A stretch of DNA of 64,000 bases from Sphagnum compactum. Taxonomy: Eukaryota; Bryophyta; Sphagnopsida; Sphagnales. Below, piece by piece: positions 34,332 through 45,661 of the stretch (positions are counted from its first letter, which is position 1; every line of letters starts with the position of its first letter). A program made the translations under genes and the position numbers. The stretch is taken from NCBI GenBank assembly GCA_965153455.1, contig OZ234498.1, positions 17,794,001 through 17,858,000 on the forward strand, in the 5' to 3' direction. The notes beneath the pieces were generated by a model. It had not been told where the DNA came from, ran no database searches, and saw only the letters and a program-made list of their open reading frames with translations.

Positions 34332-37300
34332 CTAAGGCTCAAATGTGGGTGCAGAATGATCCCATGTGTTTTCAAAGATGATTCTAGGAATGAAGCTTTC
34401 ATACGGATCTTCCTTTCGCTTTTGCAACAAATAATGTAGACCTGATTCAATCTCGGCTTTCACTTGCTGGTACAAGTTGTCCACTGCTTCTTTGTTATGC
34501 AAAATTTGAGGAAACTCTGCAAACATCAGGAAAAATAGTCATTTAGGAAAGAAAGAATTAACAGGCTGCCTTGCACCCAGTTTATCTTGCACATGTCTAA
34601 TGCAGGATGGACAAAAGGCTGGTGTAGAGTTTTCAAACTTGAGAGCAGGAATCTTTCAGGAATAGGGACTCTGTAATCAACCTACTTTATGAATGAATTT
34701 AGAGAAAGAATGGTGCTTACCATGTGTGTAAATAGGCTTCTGGAATGCAAAGTACATACGTGGAGGTGGCTTTGGGAATCCAATAGATCCAAGAAGTGAG
34801 TCCTCAGCTACTTCAGTCCTGTTTGCTAACCTGCAATTTGGTACTTATCTGGTAAGCCATATTTAATGCAGATATGGACTGATGGATGAAAAATGCATGA
34901 GAGTGATCAGAGATGGGAGTTCTGAATCCACCATGCGTTGTTTGTGACATACATGCTCTACCCATCCTAGTGGTGATGCAAGTCTTTGCAAATCAATCTA
35001 AACCTGAACCAGCACTAACTGAAGCTAAACTCTATTTGCTTGCTGTTCATTGAATTCTATTTGTCCATCTGAAGACATCATCAAAGTGACCATCTCCATC
35101 TCACCACTTGATCTAACTTTCAGAAATGCAGCATAGGGCAAGCCTGCTGCGGTTCTGACTTGGTTCTGATTCTTATTGTCAATTGGCATCAGAAACTGAG
35201 AAAGAGCATTGATTGCAGGCCAAACAATGTAGTCTTGCTGATGTGCACAACCAAAAATGATGTATTCCAGATCTCCATCCAGTTTAAGCCAACCAACAAC
35301 AAAACGGACAGGGATCTGAAATATGTTGAGTGGTGTTATTTTCAATAACACTTGAACACTACTTTAAGGTTGTGTTGCCACATACCCACTGACCAATGGC
35401 AAGTGAGGATCCAGACTATCCCTATTAGCAATGGTGTCATGATAACACACTTATCATGCTTGTTTCACTGAGATAGTAATGCAGTATTACCTTGCACGAG
35501 GGATATTGGCTCCCATATTGCGGATAGCTTCTCCTATTACAGGGAACTGTAACACCTGATCTTGATCCAGTAATATCTGTCCCAATCACAATCCGCAATT
35601 TTGTGAAGCCTAGGGCAATAACAAGCTATAGATATCAGATTTTGCACATTGAAAACTGAATAAGGCTGATTCTATTGTGACTTCCTTCCATGACATCAAA
35701 TCATGAATAGCTAAACCGGATGCAGTGAACAGGGCTATCTTTACTTGGAATACCTGAATAAAATCGTCGCCACCAACAGCTGCTACAGGGATTATGGTAG
35801 CCCCATGACGAACAGCTGTTCTTACAAACTCTGGTTTCTTTGGCCATAGAAGCTTATATGCCTCTCCCTGTCAAGTGTGCAAAGCTTGTAAATGCTTCCA
35901 GAAGATGGGCACCAAACTAGCATTTGAAGGGAGACCAAAGACTAAGAAGAGGGGTGTCTTTTGTGCAATTACTTCTTTGTGAGAATGGTTCTGTCAAAGC
36001 AGTTGAAATCATAGGTTAGTTAGCATACCTTTCGCTTCACTGCTTCACGTAAGCCACCAGGAAGTAATAGAACAGCCTCATGAGCTGCCATAAGCTTGTA
36101 CAGGTTGCTTCCGGTAACAGATACTCCCCCAAGCAGACGGACTAGATCTGGTAACCCGGATTCTGGTAAGTCTCCCACAGAATCTGCACAGTGCACAGAC
36201 ATGTATACATGTTCATCCTGGCATTTCCATGTCTCCTACTCGTGTTATTCTGATGCACATGGACACTCTCTCTTCTGATTTTCTTTCTTTTCTTCTTCCT
36301 GTTGGGTGGCAAGGGCATTGGCCAATATGTCTATCAGAAGTTCCATTCTTCTATAATCTTTGCACTTTGACATACCAACACATTACATAATATCCGCACG
36401 ACGATTCTGAAATGGCTCCAACTGTCATATGTTGATTCTGCAATACCCTACCACACTGAAGTCCTTGACAGATCAAAATCTTTGAGTTCTTACAAAGAAG
36501 TGTGAAGTGCTGAAATACCTGTCATGATGAGAGCTGGATGAGCCAAACTCCGAATCATCACATTTTGATCTTCTAGAAACTCATTCAAAAGGATGCCCAG
36601 ATCAAATCCCACAAATGTATGGTTACAAATGAAGAGGATTGGGTGCTCCTTTGTTATTCGAGGCACACCTCTTTTCATCTTCCCCTTTTCATCCACAGTC
36701 AAAAACACAGGGCTAAAGAGCTCCTTCATAATTCTGTGCATGTCCAAGGAGAAGAAGAAACTTCACTTCCGTGCAATTTCATTGTAACTTTTGCTCTTGC
36801 TGCTTCCCATGAGAAAGAGTAACAAACTGAATTCTAGTGATGGTGTACTTTAGACAATGTGCAAATGGCACAAAGCACACATTTTTCATATTTTCAGGTT
36901 TTCTGACAGAACTCAATCCAAGCAATAAACAAATGAAGCATATAACAGAAACACGTTACACATATCCAAATCAGCACCTATTCTGAACTTGCGACACATA
37001 TTCTAAAGTTGCAATTGCACTGCAGGAGTGAAGAGGTACCTGATGTGTGAATTATGGAAGGTTTTAATTTCATCCTCAGTTGGTGGTAAATAATCAAGGA
37101 CAATATCATGATGTTTTTTGAGGCGATACATATGTGTTGCTTTTATCAAGCTTGCCACCTGCACACGTTCATCCTGGGACAGAAAATATGTGGTATGTGT
37201 GAGAACAATCGCTGCCACTACCTGATGTTGAAGGGTCCAGTATCTTGATACATGTTCCAGCGAAACCTTGACATGACCATTTTTTAGTGGTCAATCAGTT

Positions 37301-40300
37301 CTCATGTATTCTTGTTTTCCAATTTTGTCATCTTAACAATCTGAAGTACTCCAACACTCTTCAGTGCCAGAGGTATTCCAATTTTGTTTAAAAGTTGGAA
37401 ATGTTTCATTTTTGCTATAGAACATAGACTCTGAGATCTGGCAGTGAAAAACAATCAGCTCAATTTACAAGAAGATTGGGTACAGAACTTCCATGGCAAG
37501 TCAGAGATGAGGAAAGGTACCATGAGAAGGGCTGGCTTTGAGTCTTTGAAGACACGCACAGAACAGGAAGGAAGCAACTGCTTCAACTTCTTAGCCTCTT
37601 GCAGATTTTGTTCCTCCCCACTGAGGACAAAATTTTGTCAGGTACCAAACACCAAAACTGAGAAGTAGAAACATTCAACCTCCAGAGCTAATAATATCTT
37701 CTACTCAAACTTAAACCCTCACAAGGAGAATACTGCACTCTGAAAGTGAGGAAGATGTGAATACATACCTGGCTAGCAAAAGGATATCAGCTCTAATTTT
37801 TTCCAGCTGCCTGTTTGCACTGTGGGCTGCAAGCTGCAACTGTTGCACCTTCCATTGACATTGCGCCTTGGACCACACTAACATGGCTGTCTGCAGCATT
37901 TACAATCCAACATTTATTGCATTCTCTTGTACCCCAAATAGTGGACAGTTCTTGTCTGAGGTGGAACTTCCATTTCTATTGTGGATGTGCATCAGAAACC
38001 ACACTTGATAGCTCCAAACCTTTGTTCATCAGACCTTTGTCAGGTTTACTAAGAGTCCAACATTCTCATACTACATGGGTCATCGACTATTCATTGTTTC
38101 TTCTCTCAACTGCTCTGGTTTGTTGCTCTTCAGCAAAGAATGCATTTACAGCTGCAGAGACGCAAGCAAGGATCTGCCAACGTAGTGTTTGAAGTTTGGT
38201 ACTGAGAATTTAGGATGTTGCACTGTACTAGAAAGCAACAGATAAATACTGTCAAGGGACATCAACAGTGCAACCTACAAAGACACTTACAGCAAGTATC
38301 TGAAGCAATTCTCGTAAGATCACTGCAAGATGCATTGTTTGTTCTAACTGTGGGCTAGAGGGATCCATATTCACCGCCTTTGCTACAGTCACTGGGTCCC
38401 CTGCCATCCCCACAAAATTCTAAACCTTTCAAACAGATGCTTCTCTTGTAACTTGGTTTTGAGCCAACTTGGTCTTTATCTCAGGAAATACTACATCAAC
38501 TGTGTAAGTACCATACTGTAACCTCTGCAGATTCCTCATGTACTTCTCCATACCCACTGAGAACTCAAAATACTTTGAACATCAATATGCTGGACAAGAT
38601 CAATGTGAAGAGTGGAGAGACAATTGATGACAAGGTGAGGGTGACTAACCAAATGTCAAGGAGAAGAGGAAGGGTACAAGTAAAGAAAAGGGCACAGGTG
38701 CTGCTGCCTCAAGAAGTAATTGGAATGGTGACAATACTTGGTAGTCATCACACCATGTTGCTGTCAGGTATCCACACCGACGGACATTGATTACGTCAGA
38801 GCATGACAAGGTCCATCTTTCTTCAAGGAAGATGTAAACTCACTACAAATTGATACAAATGGCCCTACTAATGGAAAAAGTTCAAGAAGAACTTTTTTAT
38901 CGTTTCTCTCATACACTGAGCAGACCGAATATAGAGAGGCTTGAGAGCTTGAAGAGAAAGACTGAAGAAAAATTGAAGAAGTGAGCAAATCGCACACAAA
39001 CCGAGAACTAGAGTATTGAAAAAGAAACCATTTTCTTATGAGGAAAGACTGAAAAGCTTTGAAGCTCAAAATAGAAAAGACCCAAGCTTGAATCTTAACA
39101 CCTTTCCTAGGTCTTGTTTATTTAACAAAGAGTGTGACAGAAGGAAGGATAGAGAGAGACAGAGAAAGAAATTTTCACCAGGGTCAATGAGGACTAACAC
39201 AAGGTTGACATGGGGATTGCGAGCAGCAAGCAAGAGTGCAAGCACCCCTCCATATGCCTCCCCCATCAAGTATATGGTGCATTTTGGCCGGACAATTTGT
39301 TCTTCTTTTATCACTGCTTCCACTTGCTCCAACAAATCTGCAAAGCGATTCTTCACATCATCATGATCATGATCATGGGTGTGAAGTCAAACACTTTCAC
39401 AAGATGACATGATCCTTTTGCACTGCTGTAACAGTTAGGTCTGGGAATCCTTTTGTCTCAAGATGACAATTCCATACAGTGTTTGAGAGGCTGAACAAGA
39501 TGATGATGACATGATCCTTAAATTCAGCTTGGCTGCTGCACACAGATCTGGGAATAACTTACTTTACAAGTCTCAAGATGACAAATTCCATGGAGAGAAG
39601 TGTTTTTGAGAGCCTGGAGACATATTTGCAGAGGAGAAACTATATGAAGTGCACTCATACCTTCATAGGGAGCTTGATTGCAGAATGGAACATGCAGACA
39701 CTGCACCTTGAACAGCCTGAAATCAATTTGTAAAATCACAGACAATCCAACAACAGACAATAGACAATCAGCAGTTTGAGGTCCCTTCCTTTCTTCTTTG
39801 CTTTGGAAGGTGAGTCCCATGAGCCTAATAACAGCAAGATGATGATGCTTGCAAGCACAAATCTTGCACTCTATTCAAGAGATTCTGTGATAGATCTGTT
39901 TCATATTCTCTGGAAAACCTCACCAACAAGTGTTCTTACCTCGCTAGTTTTTGTTGATGCAGTGTAATGCTCAATCCATTGCAAACTATGTCTGCAACAT
40001 CATGGATGTCTTGAAATTAGGGTTTGCGGTACTTGTGCAATTGAAGATCTGCAAGAAGATTTCATTTCGTGTTTGCGTTTCACAAAGAAACCATGCATCT
40101 TGAAGCCTTGTTTCTGATGGGAAGTTAGATTGCTGCTACTACGACAGGAGGAGGCACACGCACACCTGGAAGGCAGAGAAGGAGCGGAGCATTCTCTGGG
40201 AAGCCTGCAGCTTCCACAGGGCAGTACCACCTCGGGGGGCCTTGGTCCTCGTCGACCCGTATGATCTGCCGAGCTTCATCTATCAGCCATGATTCCCTGG

Positions 40301-40694
40301 TTTTCCATGCAGCCGACTCCGGCCTAATTGGGTTTACACTAGTGTTCGCCCCCGCCGACGCTGCTGCACTCTTGTACAAAAGCGCTACTCGTGCGTCTGT
40401 CTGCTTCGAATCTTGCAAAGAGAGTTGGATTTGAATATCGCTAGACTGCTTCTGAAGTTCGATCTCGTCTCTTGTCGCTCCTCCTCCGTTTCCACCTTTG
40501 CTTCTTCTTCTTGATCTTCTGGAAGCTGCAGCATCTGCAGGCGAAGGCGATGTAGATCCAACCACGATCATCTGCTGTTGCTTATTATAATAACTTCTGG
40601 ACCCGGAGGAACGAAGAGCTAAGCTCTGAGAGCACGGGCTCAACAACATCCAGGGGTTTCTGAAGCTGGAACTCTGCATGATAATGAATTCCAT
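34332..40694 (-). CDS. Phytyl ester synthase/DGAT-like plastid acyltransferase, 15 exons
   Basis: Related to plant PES1/PES2, which form fatty-acid phytyl esters and triacylglycerol in plastids. Exons: 40694-40166, 39991-39940, 39716-39661, 39337-39179, 38939-38844, 38400-38291, 37890-37769, 37620-37521, 37173-37040, 36733-36519, 36183-36029, 35867-35754, 35576-35491, 34830-34721, 34516-34332. They join in frame to 740 aa; all introns are GT-AG. The first ~60 residues are Ser-rich and transit-peptide-like. The alpha/beta-hydrolase half (about 160-420) starts with PPRWYCPVEAAG. Its elbow reads GEAYGG (Ala240 for the Ser in GDSFGG/GESFGG), the SGKD Asp position is Glu378, and the GHT His position is Pro404. 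The acyltransferase half keeps NHTFVGFD (His491, Asp497), LLPGGLREAV (about 564-573), EAYKLLWPKKPEFVR, and the PTFEP end. The end of exon 5 is the least certain junction (a GTGAGT donor chosen by phase). Confidence 0.88.
35025..35315 (-). other. Exon-like orphan reading frame in intron 13 of the PES-like gene
   Basis: Directly after a good acceptor (ATATTTCAG) lies a 96-codon open frame with balanced, protein-like composition (begins IPVRFVVGWLKLDGD, later DYIVWPAINALSQFL), ending at a stop. Its phase (0) does not fit exon 13 (phase 2) but does fit exon 12, so skipping exon 13 would give an alternative C-terminus. I do not recognise the sequence as part of the PES family or any other. It could be an alternative terminal exon or a captured gene fragment. 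Confidence 0.4.
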
Positions 40695-41681
40695 TTGTTC
40701 CGAAATTCAACTAGTCTGGTGAGCTAGAAAATCGCTCAAGCAACAACAACAACAACCCATCATGGGGATGAGCTTTTCAAATCTTCCAAGTACCCAAGGG
40801 GAGAAATTTGAAGTACTCTTCAATTCCACAGTCTATGTAAGAATTTCAGGAGCTGCTACAATTCCGATCCTACCTTTTAGACTCGCTTAGCTATGCAGTG
40901 GAGCAATGCTGGTGCGTCAACAACCCCATCAAATGCAAAGATTTCATTCAGTTACACAGACTTTAAATGAGTCACCTCATGATAACAACATCCTCATAGA
41001 AGTATTTGAGAAGAAACGGTCCTCATCTTAACTTATAGAAATTGCAAAAGTGGAAGAAATAGTGCAAGCTTTGCAGCTTTCATTGAGTCCTAATTTTCAG
41101 TTCCAATTCTGAAATAGGAATTAAACTTGCTCAACAATTAGCGATGATGATCAGATTCTTCAGCAGCTTCTTGAGGACGTGTTGCTGAGCTCTCTAAAAA
41201 GAACCCCATTTTCTCACACAAGTTGTTACAGTCAAACTTTGATGTCTTCAGATGAGGAGATTGATCAGAGTATAATAACACATAAGTCTTTATTTATTGG
41301 CCTTGGATATTCATTATAGAGTATAGTAGCTTAAGGGACAAAATAATAAAATTGTAGCTTAAAATTACAAAAAAGAAGAGACCAAATAAAGAGTAGAAAA
41401 TAAGAAAAAATAAAACTTATAATAATGAAGAAAAGCCCTACTTGAAAAAGAATGAGGTGTGTCTTCTTTCTCCAAACTTTAAACTTGCATCCAAATAAAC
41501 AAAAATACAAAAGTGAAAAAGAAACACTTTATTTTTATTATACAAAATAATAATAAAAACAGAAAACACATAAAAATAAAAAATAAAAAAGATAAAAGTT
41601 TAAAAAAAAAACTAAAACATGAACCAAACATTGTTGAAATAACACACCTGTGCATTAGGCACGGGGTTCAAACTAGTTATA
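40695..41681. other. Upstream region of the PES-like gene
   Basis: Contains the 5' leader, with a CAA/TTG trinucleotide run at 40739-40756, then AT-rich sequence. A block of about 25 bp, ATAGAGTATAGTAGCTTAAGGG, at 41317-41338 is repeated at 41679-41700, where the tandem repeat begins. Confidence 0.45.
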
Positions 41682-42235
41682 GAGTATAGTAGCTTAAGGG
41701 ATTTTGGCCCCTAGGTAATAATAATAGGTCTATTTTTATATGAGGATTTTTGAAAGATGATATTTTGGCTTGTGTTGAAACTTGAGATTAGTTATTACAG
41801 AGTTTATTATAGAGTTCATGACATCTTGAATGATTTTGGTTTCTTTTAGAGGATTTTTTTTGAAGATTGTATTTTTTGCATGGTGAAATATTTAAATTTT
41901 CATAATTCTTCTTTTGCCTTAAGATACTTTTTGTTGGCCTTGCCTACCAAGGCAAGGAGATTGTGTCTAGATTCATTATCGAGTATAGTAGCTTAATGGA
42001 TTTTGGCCCCTAGGTAATAATAGGTCTCTTTTTATATGAGGATTTCGGAAAGATGATATTTTAGCTTGTGTTGAAACTTGAGATTAGTTATAGAGTTATG
42101 ACATTTTGAAGGATTTTGGTTTCTTTTAGGGGATTTTTTTTTGAAGATTATACTTTTTGCATGGTAAAATATTTGAATTTTCATAATTCTTCTTTTGCCT
42201 TTAGATACTTTTTGTCGTAAACGGCAAGGCCACAG
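41682..42235 (+). repeat. Tandem duplication, period about 299 bp, two units
   Basis: The unit starts GAGTATAGTAGCTTAA at 41682 and 41981. Both copies contain GATTTTGGCCCCTAGGTAAT, ATGAGGATTT, TTGTGTTGAAACTTGAGATT and a 3' block CATAATTCTTCTTTTGCCTT. Copy 1 ends with the small palindrome CCTTGCCTaccAAGGCAAGG (41938-41957); copy 2 is slightly shorter. Confidence 0.8.
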
Positions 42236-42572
42236 TGTGACACACCTGTTGTTTATGTATTTTTGGGGATTTCATGGGTGGGTTCCATAATTTAATCCCC
42301 ATTCTGTGTGACTGTTGAAAAAATTCCATCATTAGTTTGCCTATTTTTGACATCTTCAAGTTATCGAACAGGTAACTTATAAGAGGGGATTTCATTTCTG
42401 TATATGTATCATAGTACCTTGACATCTTTGACACCTAACTATATTATTTTTTCCAGATACATTAAAAAACATGGAAAATAATTTCAAAGAATTTCAAAGA
42501 ACAAAATTTTGTGAAGGAAAAATATTGAATCTTCAAGAATATTCCATTTGTTTGGAATGAAAATTTCAAAAT

Positions 42573-42598
42573 TGATTAATTAATTAATTAATTAATTA
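42573..42598. repeat. (ATTA)n microsatellite
   Basis: Six ATTA/AATT tetranucleotide steps in a row. Simple sequence repeat in an intergenic region. Confidence 0.8.
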
Positions 42599-42712
42599 TT
42601 GGACAGACATGTGTGAAAGTTACTAAAGTACCATGGGTATATACCTATGCGGAGAAATTTGGCTCCAATCTAGGTATAGATGTTGCGTGTTCATGTGTAT
42701 TTCAAGATCTTG

Positions 42713-42773
42713 GGGCATGGGGGATGGGGTGGGGATGGCGCGGGGTGGGGTGGGGTTTGGCATGGGTGTGGGG
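42713..42773 (+). other. G-quadruplex-forming tract
   Basis: Eight or more runs of G4 (or more) separated by 1-7 bases on the plus strand within 60 bp (GGGG..GGGG..GGGG.GGGG..). It strongly satisfies the usual G4 pattern and stands out against AT-rich surroundings. No gene lies next to it. Confidence 0.75.
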
Positions 42774-42980
42774 TCATCAAAATCATGCGTGCTGGTCAGT
42801 ATCTTAATGTTATTCCACACATCATGTATGCACAATTCAAACTATGACTTCAGACTGCATGCAGTCATGGTGAACTCCTCCTTGGTTTTTCTGGCCTCAG
42901 ACCCTAAACCCTAAAACCACGGCCGACCTATTGCAAGCAGTCCATTTTTGATATCGAAAAATATTGTCGACTTATTATAA

Positions 42981-43213
42981 GGAAAATGTTAAATTCACAC
43001 CTTTTTTGGTTAAATTCACACCCTTCCTGTTCGTAGTTGTTGCTGAGATCTTCGATCAGCTCTTGCCGCGTCGCGAACTCCATCTCCTATTGTGTTGCGC
43101 GTACTGTTTACAGGGGGATGGGGCAGACACACTCAAATTTAATCTGCATATAATCGAACGCGCGAAGAAAGGGTGTTAATTTAACCAAAAAAGGTGTGAA
43201 TTTAAAATTTTCC
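42981..43213. mobile_element. MITE, 44-bp inverted ends, 8-bp target duplication
   Basis: A 233-bp element starting GGAAAATGTTAAATTCACAC, with a right end that is its near-perfect complement over about 44 bp. The 8-bp direct repeat TATTATAA flanks it (42973-42980, 43214-43221). The interior is unusually GC-rich (TTGCCGCGTCGCGAACTCC, GAACGCGCGAAG). An 8-bp duplication suggests hAT, but the ends lack CA-G; Mutator-like is an alternative. Confidence 0.85.
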
Positions 43214-43584
43214 TATTATAAATGATCAGTTTTTGACATGAAAAGATTTTGACATTTAGTTTGAGTTAACTTGACGTCCTCTAAATTCTTCTTCTTCTTC
43301 TTCCTTTTTTTTTTTTTTTTTTCCTTTGAACATTTTTCAAATCTATGGTGTGTTTATAAATAAAGTTTTTTTACAAGGTTGCATCATCCTTGGCTACTCA
43401 AGAGTCGGCCTGTCAGTGGCCAGGACTTGTACCAGCATATAGTATCAATGTTTTTTTTGGGGTGAATTTTCACAAATTTTTGGAGACCATTTTTCGAAAA
43501 TTGAGAAAAGCATGGAATATTTGTGATTTTAATGGGTTTTTAACATCATTTTTCAAATAAAAAATGATTAAATTAGTCACATCT
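43214..43584. other. Intergenic, no gene recognised
   Basis: Contains a pyrimidine tract at 43287-43324 (CTT repeats, then a T-run of 18). Decayed hAT-like A/T-rich blocks follow. Confidence 0.4.
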
Positions 43585-43685
43585 AGACCTAGGCAATGGC
43601 GACTAGGTCGCCATTTAATGCTAATTAAGAGTGAGGATCCTCGCCACTAAACCTACTTGAGGAATTTGAAAAAAAAAAACCTGTA
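43585..43685 (-). repeat. Dispersed repeat C, minus copy
   Basis: Reverse-complement counterpart of 17504-17645: GCGACTAGGTCGCCATTTAA, GCTAATTAAGA, GAGGATCCTCGCCACT, ACCTACTTGAGGAATTTG then an A-run. A small GCGACtaggTCGC palindrome lies at its start. Confidence 0.65.
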
Positions 43686-43969
43686 TAAAATATATTATAA
43701 ATTTTGAAATGTTGCACTTAGAATTGCCTAGTCAATGGACTGCAGTTGCTTGTTGTGGGGCTTGCGGGATTTGTGTGGGCTGGGGCCAAGGAACAAGAAA
43801 TGTCAACTTAGCAAAATCAGGGTGGGGGGGGGTGGAGGTTCCGTTCTTTTTTTTCTTTTTAGAAGGAGCCACATTGATTGGGCCATCACCCATTTTTCTG
43901 GAACGTTCAACACTTCCCAGCCTTGAAGCATAGATACGCTTCCCTCCCCCAAAATAGAAGCATAGATAT

Positions 43970-44120
43970 CAGTGTTTTTTTTTTCAAATTTTTCATATAA
44001 AAAATTTGGCGCAAAAAGAAAACATTAATCAAATTTGCACTTAGAAAAAAATAAAATCCAAACTTTTCCCAATTTCTTTGTCAAAAATCAGCGAAATTTT
44101 GCCAGAAAAAAAAAACACTC
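43970..44120. mobile_element. Short hAT-like MITE, 8-bp target duplication
   Basis: A 151-bp element from CAGTGTTTTTTTTTTC to AAAAAAAAAACACTC, flanked by ATAGATAT (43962-43969, 44121-44128). The inner right end GCGAAATTTTGCCAG matches the 18.4-kb element type. The last base is C where G is expected. Confidence 0.8.
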
Positions 44121-44885
44121 ATAGATATGCTTCCCTTTGGTGAGCCCTTTACACTTTAGATACATGGAAGTTGAACTCTAGCCAAATAATATGGGATACA
44201 ATTGAGGTGCTATTGGTAATGTCTTGGGGAACATGATGGGAACCCCTTGGAAACTTGATGGGAACATACTTTTAACACATTGGGAACCAAAAAATAAAGA
44301 AAATACCTCTAGCCCCAAAATAAAAACCCAAAGAAAAAAACTAAGTTCCCTTGAGTGCATGCTGAGCCTTCTCATTGGCTATATATATATGAAATTTCTA
44401 TTTCCAAAATTGTTTGTCACCATGTTCAAACCTGCTGGGCTAATAACCCCATTATAAACCATGGACACTTACTTATTCTCTGACTTGAAGAGCTCTCTCG
44501 AGGTCCATCACGGATTATGTGACCAAGCACCTACCAATGCACCACCCCATTTGTAAACCAGTTATGAAGGTTCCACCTTGGTGACCTACCCCCCTAGACC
44601 ATCCTACTTTTTTTTTTCCAGTTTTTTTGAGGTAGGTGAAGTGGCAATCATTCAAAAGAGGACTTAGCCAAATTTGGCAATACATGTCACAGGGGAACAT
44701 AGATTTTTTTGCGGAAATTCACCATATTTTGGCAACAAACTAAACCTATGGTTCCTAACATGGTGACTTTGGGCCAAATTTTCCCCAAAAAAAATCCTTT
44801 CTATGAGTCTCAGCCACTTTTTTGGTCACAAGTAGCAAAAATGCACCACAAACAAAAGATGATGTGAGTTTGGGCCTCTCAATGA
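44121..44885. other. Intergenic with degenerate repeat fragments
   Basis: A hAT-like block 'GTGGCAATCATTCAAAAGAG' lies near 44640, and a possible family A end (CCAAGCACCTACCAATGCACC) near 44522. No gene. Confidence 0.4.
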
Positions 44886-45310
44886 CTAGCCAATGATGGT
44901 AATTAGCTCAGTTTCTGTTTTCACTATGTGCCCATTAACAACATGCTAGCCCTTACCCCATACATCTACATGTATCTACTTCCAGCACTCATCCTATTAT
45001 CTTACCCACATACCTCATCCTTAATGTGGTAAGTTACCAAGGTGAATCCCACCCATGGTTAACTGAGTTGGGTTTCATTCACAACCAAGTCATAACTTAT
45101 AACGGGCTTGGCTACAGTGAACCAGCACCTACCAGCGCGAAGGATGGATGGTAAGTGGTCAGGAGACAGTTTTCTGTTGGATTCCAGTTCCCTAGCTAAC
45201 CATGTTGGTTAGCTCAGTTGCTTTTTTATTACTGCCTACATTCTAACAACTCATTAGTAGGTAGGTAGTAAAAACGGCCCTTACCTATCTATAAACCATC
45301 TACTTACCTA
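44886..45310 (+). mobile_element. Two partial family A copies end to end
   Basis: 44886-45106 carries the middle and right half of family A (ATGGTAATTAGCTCAG... AACTGAGTTGGGTTTCATTC). It is followed by a second copy starting TTGGCTACAGTGAACCAGCA at about 45107 that runs to about 45310 and stops mid-element at CATCTACTTACCTAG. Both are truncated. Confidence 0.65.
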
Positions 45311-45409
45311 GTGGGGCAATCCCAAAAGAAGGGAGTAAATAAAGGGCCAAATTGAATACTACTCATAAAAAGCAATGCCACCATTTTTTATTTCTTCAAA
45401 GTGATGAAA

Positions 45410-45505
45410 TCATGGCATTTTACGCATGTTGTATTTGAATTACAACGAATGAGTTTAGGGTTTAGGGTTTAGGGTTCAAATACAACGTTGTGTAAAATGC
45501 CATGA
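45410..45505. repeat. Hairpin with telomeric TTTAGGG repeats in the loop
   Basis: Inverted arms of about 29-31 bp (45410-45438, TCATGGCATTTTACGCATGT...; 45475-45505) enclose a loop with three exact TTTAGGG units (45454-45474), the common plant telomere repeat. Short arms, no obvious target duplication. Confidence 0.75.
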
Positions 45506-45661
45506 CATAATGGCCTTTCATGCATAATGGGAACTTCAAATTTGTCATGTGGAACTTGATGGAGCTTGTTTTATTGAAGAACAAAATCCAACCTTTGCAA
45601 AACATTGGAATCGAAACAAAGCTGACATAGAATATTTTGAAATGAATGATGTTAATATGCT

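Noticed and set aside
38575-38790. Plus-strand frame inside the PES-like gene
   Set aside because: Falls in the intron between exons 5 and 6 of a minus-strand gene; no independent support.
38795-38843. Longer exon 5 of the PES-like gene ending at an AC|GTAATC donor
   Set aside because: Leaves phase 2, which puts the next exon out of frame; the GTGAGT donor at 38843 restores the frame.
42901-42917. ACCCTAAACCCTAAAAC as a telobox promoter element
   Set aside because: Only two units and no adjacent gene; no basis to call it regulatory.
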